A stretch of 64,000 bases of DNA, taken from contig JAKFUK010000001.1 of assembly GCA_021732745.1 (NCBI GenBank), forward strand, positions 1,314,931 through 1,378,930, written 5' to 3'. Made by a program: the position numbers and the translations under genes. Source of the stretch: Nevskia sp. (GTDB taxonomy: Bacteria; Pseudomonadota; Gammaproteobacteria; Nevskiales; Nevskiaceae). The notes under the pieces are model-generated. The model was not told the origin of the DNA. It did no database searches and saw nothing but the letters and a program-made list of their open reading frames with translations. This document shows, piece by piece, positions 60,258-64,000 of the stretch (position 1 is the first letter of the stretch; each line of letters begins with the position of its first letter).

Positions 60258-60542
60258 CGCGGACTCGTCAGACGCGGCTTGAGGTGATCGGGCAGCCGGC
60301 CCGAGGCCGGCGTCGGGATGTTAACGCAAGGCCCATTCCATGCGGTTCCCGTGCATCGCGCCGACCCGCGTGGCGGCGATGACATTCGTCATCCCGAGGC
60401 GATGACGGCGACCACTGCCGACTGCCCCGTCCGGCCCGCAAGCTGCTGGCCATGAAGTCCGCCCTGCCCTTGCTCGATTCGCCAGTGCCACAGCGCGATT
60501 CTTTTATGCTGTCGGCATCCCTTTTCCACTCCTCCCCGCTCC

Positions 60543-61784
60543 ATGGACGATCGTGCCGCGCTGCTCAATCAACTTCGCATCGACCGCAGCGACGAACCGG
60601 CCGACGGCGGCGGCAAACCCTGGCTGAAATGGCTGATCGCGCTGGTGTTGCTGGCGCTGCTCGGCATCGCCGCCTGGATCTACCTCGCGCCGCCGCCGGG
60701 CTTGCCGGTGACGGTTGCCATTGCCCGTCCGGCATCCAGCGGCGGGGCCAGCGGCGGCTCGCTGCTCGATGCGGCCGGTTATGTGGTGGCGCGGCGGGCG
60801 GCCACGGTGTCGGCCAAGATCACCGGACTGGTGACTGAAGTGCTGATCGAAGAAGGCAGCAAGGTCGAAGCCAACCAGATCGTCGCCCGGCTCGATGACA
60901 CCAATATCCGCGCCAGCCTCGAACAGAGCCGCGCGCAGCTCGAATCGGCGAAGGCGCAGGCGGCGCAGGTACGGGTCAATGTCGCCAATGCCGAGCGCGA
61001 TGTGACACGCCGCAAGGGGCTGGTGGAGCAGAAATTCATCAGCGTTGCCGAACTCGACACCGCCCAGACCACGCTCGACGGCCTGCGCGCCAGCCTTACC
61101 ACCGCCGAACGCAACATGACGGTGTCGGCGCGCGCCGTCGATGTCGCCCAGCGCGCGTTCGACGACACCACGGTGCGTGCGCCGTTTGCCGGCGTGATCA
61201 CGGTGAAAGCGGCGCAGGTCGGCGAAATCGTGTCGCCGCTGTCGGCCGGCGGCGGCTTCACCCGCACCGGCATCGGCACCGTGGTCGACATGGATTCGCT
61301 GGAAGTGGAAGTGGATGTCAACGAAAACTTCATCAATCGCGTGAAGGCCGCGCAGCCGGCCGTCATCAAGCTCAACGCCTATCCGGACTGGAGCATTCCG
61401 GCCTCGGTGATCGCGGTGATTCCGACCGCCGACCGCACCAAGGCAACGGTCAAGGTGCGCGTGGCCTTCAAGGAACGCGATGACCGCGTGCTGCCGGAAA
61501 TGGGCGCCCGGGTGTCGTTCCTGAGCGAGGCTCCGGCAGCCGGTGCCGCCGCCCCCACCGGCGTCATCGTGCCGGCCGATGCCGTGCTGGGGACGGGCGA
61601 AAAGGGCGCGGTGTTCCTGCTCAAGGGCGAAACCGTCGAGCGTCGCGCGGTGAAGCTCGGTGCCAGGAACGGTGCCGATCAGACGGTGATCGCCGGGCTC
61701 AATGCCGGCGACCGGATGGTGATCGGCGATCTCGCCAAGCTGAAGGATGGCGACCGGGTGCGCATCGCCGTGGCCGCGCCATGA
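60543..61784 (+). CDS. HlyD-type periplasmic adaptor of an ABC exporter
   Basis: 413 residues. N-terminal transmembrane helix (about 28-48), lipoyl half-motifs AAGYVVARRAATVSAKITG and VRAPFAGVITVKAAQVGEIV, a coiled-coil hairpin between (SLEQSRAQLESAKAQAAQVR...), and a C-terminal beta-barrel and membrane-proximal domain. This is the MacA/DevB-type adaptor. It starts an operon with the ATPase and FtsX-like permeases. Confidence 0.92.
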   Translation: MDDRAALLNQLRIDRSDEPADGGGKPWLKWLIALVLLALLGIAAWIYLAPPPGLPVTVAIARPASSGGASGGSLLDAAGYVVARRAATVSAKITGLVTEVLIEEGSKVEANQIVARLDDTNIRASLEQSRAQLESAKAQAAQVRVNVANAERDVTRRKGLVEQKFISVAELDTAQTTLDGLRASLTTAERNMTVSARAVDVAQRAFDDTTVRAPFAGVITVKAAQVGEIVSPLSAGGGFTRTGIGTVVDMDSLEVEVDVNENFINRVKAAQPAVIKLNAYPDWSIPASVIAVIPTADRTKATVKVRVAFKERDDRVLPEMGARVSFLSEAPAAGAAAPTGVIVPADAVLGTGEKGAVFLLKGETVERRAVKLGARNGADQTVIAGLNAGDRMVIGDLAKLKDGDRVRIAVAAP

Positions 61785-61863
61785 GCGCGATGGCGGTCTG
61801 TCGACAGTCCGTTACTCGGTCAATATTCCAAACAATTTCATACGGTTACGCAGGAGAAAACGC

Positions 61864-62549
<686 letters not shown>

Positions 62550-62553
<4 letters not shown>

Positions 62554-63707
62554 GGTACCTCCCCCTGGTCTGGGCCAGCCTGTTCCACAAGAAAACCCGC
62601 CTGATCCTCACGCTGCTGAGCCTGACGGCCGCGTTCATGCTGTTTGGTCTGTTGCAGGCGGTGTCGGTGCTGTTCAGCTCAGGGGCCGATTTCGTCGGTG
62701 CCAACCGGCTGATCACCCAGGCGCGCGTCAGCTTCACCCAGCCGCTGCCGCTGGCGCTGCTGCCGCGCATCGAAGCGATTCCCGGGGTTGCGCGGGTGGC
62801 GTACTCGCAGTTCTTCGGCGGTATCTACATCGAGGAACGCAATTTCTTCCCGCAGTTCGCGGTGGACCCGGAACGCTTGCTCGACGCCTACCCGGAATGG
62901 GTGTTGCCGGACGATCAACGCCAGGCCTTCATCAGCACCAAGACCGGGGCCATCGTCGGCCGCAAGCTGGTGGAGAAATACGGCTTCAAGATCGGTGACA
63001 AGATTCCACTCAAGTCCTTCATTTTCACCAAGAAAGACGGCACCCGCGCCTGGGAATGGGAGGTCGTCGGCATCTTCGACGGCAAGGACGAAGACTGGGC
63101 CGGCCGCTCGAACTTGATGTACCTGAACTACGGCCATTTCGACGAAGCGCGCCAGTTCGGTCAGGGCGGCGCGGGCGTGTACATCATCCGGGTCGCCGAT
63201 CCGAATGAATCCGAACGCATCGCCAATGAAGTCGACCGGCAGTTCGAGAATTCGCCGGACGAAACCAAGACCCAGACCGAGAAGGACTGGAACCTGAGCT
63301 TTGCGCGCCAGATCGGCGACATCGGCCTGATCGTCACCGCCATCCTGGGAGCCGTGTTCTTCACCATCCTGCTGGTCACCGGCAACACCATGAGCCAGGC
63401 GGTGCGCGAGCGGATTCCGGAGTTCGCGGTGCTGAAGACGCTGGGTTTCAGCGATGGCAAGGTCACCGCGCTGGTACTCGCCGAAGCCTTCGCGCTATGC
63501 CTGATCGGCGGCCTGATCGGCATGACCTTGGCGGTAGGGGCGGCAAAAGTGGTGAGCGGCCTGCTCAACGGCTCGCCGGTGGTGGTGCAGCCGGTGGTCT
63601 GGATCCAGGCCTTCGCGACCATGGTGGGACTGGCAGTCGCGGTCGGCATCTTTCCGGCATTGCGGGCGCGGCGGCTGCAGATCGTTGATGCGCTGGCGGG
63701 GCGATAG
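62550..63707 (+). CDS. FtsX-type ABC permease, first of two
   Basis: 385 residues: helix near 18-42 (LTLLSLTAAFMLFGLLQAVSVL), a large periplasmic domain (about 45-265), three C-terminal helices with the FtsX motif RERIPEFAVLKTLGFSDGKV. GTG start overlaps the ATPase stop. It carries the extracytoplasmic core of an export channel or mechanotransducer. A subtype F repeat separates it from the second permease. Confidence 0.92.
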
Positions 63708-63738
63708 GCGTGAGGCGTGAGGCGTGAGGCGAAAAATC

Positions 63739-63809
63739 GTAGGTCGGCAATCCCTTGCCGACGGCACTTCGCGACCTGCGGCATCGTCGGCAAGGGATTG
63801 CCGACCTAC
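63739..63809. repeat. GTAGG/CCTAC paired palindrome, subtype F
   Basis: Left half GTAGGTCGGCAATCCCTTGC then CGAC; right half GTCGGCAAGGGATTGCCGAC then CTAC. It sits inside an operon, between the two permease genes; three GGCGTGA direct repeats precede it. Confidence 0.9.
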
Positions 63810-63833
63810 GGAACCCAGCACCGGAACTGAGCC

Positions 63834-64000
63834 ATGAAATTCCTGACCCAAACCCTGCAACTCATTCTCATCAACCTGAAAAGTATTCCCGGCCGCTGGG
63901 GCGCGACCTTGGTGATCGTCGTCGGTCTGGCCGGTGTGGTCGGCGTGGTCACCGCTTTGCAGTCGATGTCGGCCGGCATGGTCGCCACCCTGCGCTCCAC
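63834..64000 (+). CDS. FtsX-type ABC permease, second, cut by the window edge
   Basis: The 56 codons seen start MKFLTQTLQLILINLKSIPG and go into a helix (WGATLVIVVGLAGVVGVVTALQSM), then the periplasmic region. It resembles the opening of MacB/FtsX-type permeases and follows the adaptor, ATPase and first permease, giving a 1:1:2 exporter. The rest is outside the window. Confidence 0.85.
   Translation, partial: MKFLTQTLQLILINLKSIPGRWGATLVIVVGLAGVVGVVTALQSMSAGMVATLRS

Overview
This window is a high-GC, gene-dense stretch of a bacterial chromosome. The gene families point to a gammaproteobacterium of the Nevskiales/Xanthomonadales kind: PqiABC, type IV pilus genes, a wax ester synthase/diacylglycerol acyltransferase, SlyX, DUF4169, a choice-of-anchor P protein, and GTAG-ended palindromic repeats like those known from Stenotrophomonas. 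The taxonomic placement is an inference. I saw no rRNA, tRNA, CRISPR array or prophage.

Layout. 1-5274: oxidative and central metabolism (partial flavin monooxygenase, MEST-like alpha/beta hydrolase, class II aldolase family protein, alanine/serine-glyoxylate aminotransferase) and a DUF2461 protein. 5275-13040: an accessory island, AT-rich in part, holding a 1663-residue secreted RHS protein with a C-terminal M15-peptidase-like tip, a one-base-spaced secreted downstream protein (candidate immunity protein), a REP-associated tyrosine transposase (RAYT) with remnants of a second copy, a PIN-domain remnant and two small AT-rich membrane ORFs. 13341-18625: djlA, a lipoprotein hydrolase, the wax ester synthase, MAPEG, DUF4169 and a membrane glycosyltransferase on one strand. 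18585-27588: mostly single genes (DUF3014, luciferase-like monooxygenase, beta-barrel, choice-of-anchor P, DUF885, SlyX). 27857-33641: pqiA (split in two), pqiB, pqiC, arfB and a large membrane protein, tightly coupled.

33704-42437: a SET-domain protein, then pilA behind a sigma-54-type promoter, an O-antigen-ligase/pilin-ligase-like protein, a truncated mqsA-like antitoxin, a His-rich membrane protein, pilB, a coiled-coil micro-protein and pilC. 42632-47275: orphan AbrB antitoxin, zwf, hutG and a hutF homologue that lacks several metal and catalytic residues. 47385-58106: mechanosensitive channel, Doc/AbrB toxin-antitoxin pair, DoxX, YchJ-like, DUF938, rsgA, mutarotase, xthA, HD phosphohydrolase, lipoprotein, gamma-glutamyltransferase and ferredoxin. 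58152-64000: an adenylate-cyclase/TPR protein and an ABC export operon (adaptor, ATPase, two FtsX-type permeases, the last cut by the window edge).

The main theme beyond single genes is a set of dispersed paired palindromes. Each begins GTAGG and ends CCTAC, but the core palindrome differs between at least six subtypes. They sit at gene ends, often donate the TAG stop codon, and in two places cut into coding sequence. A second class of long imperfect hairpins (CGCAGAGG / GCAAAGG type) is interspersed with them, and a third repeat (GGTGTCACCGTAATTC) brackets the RAYT gene.
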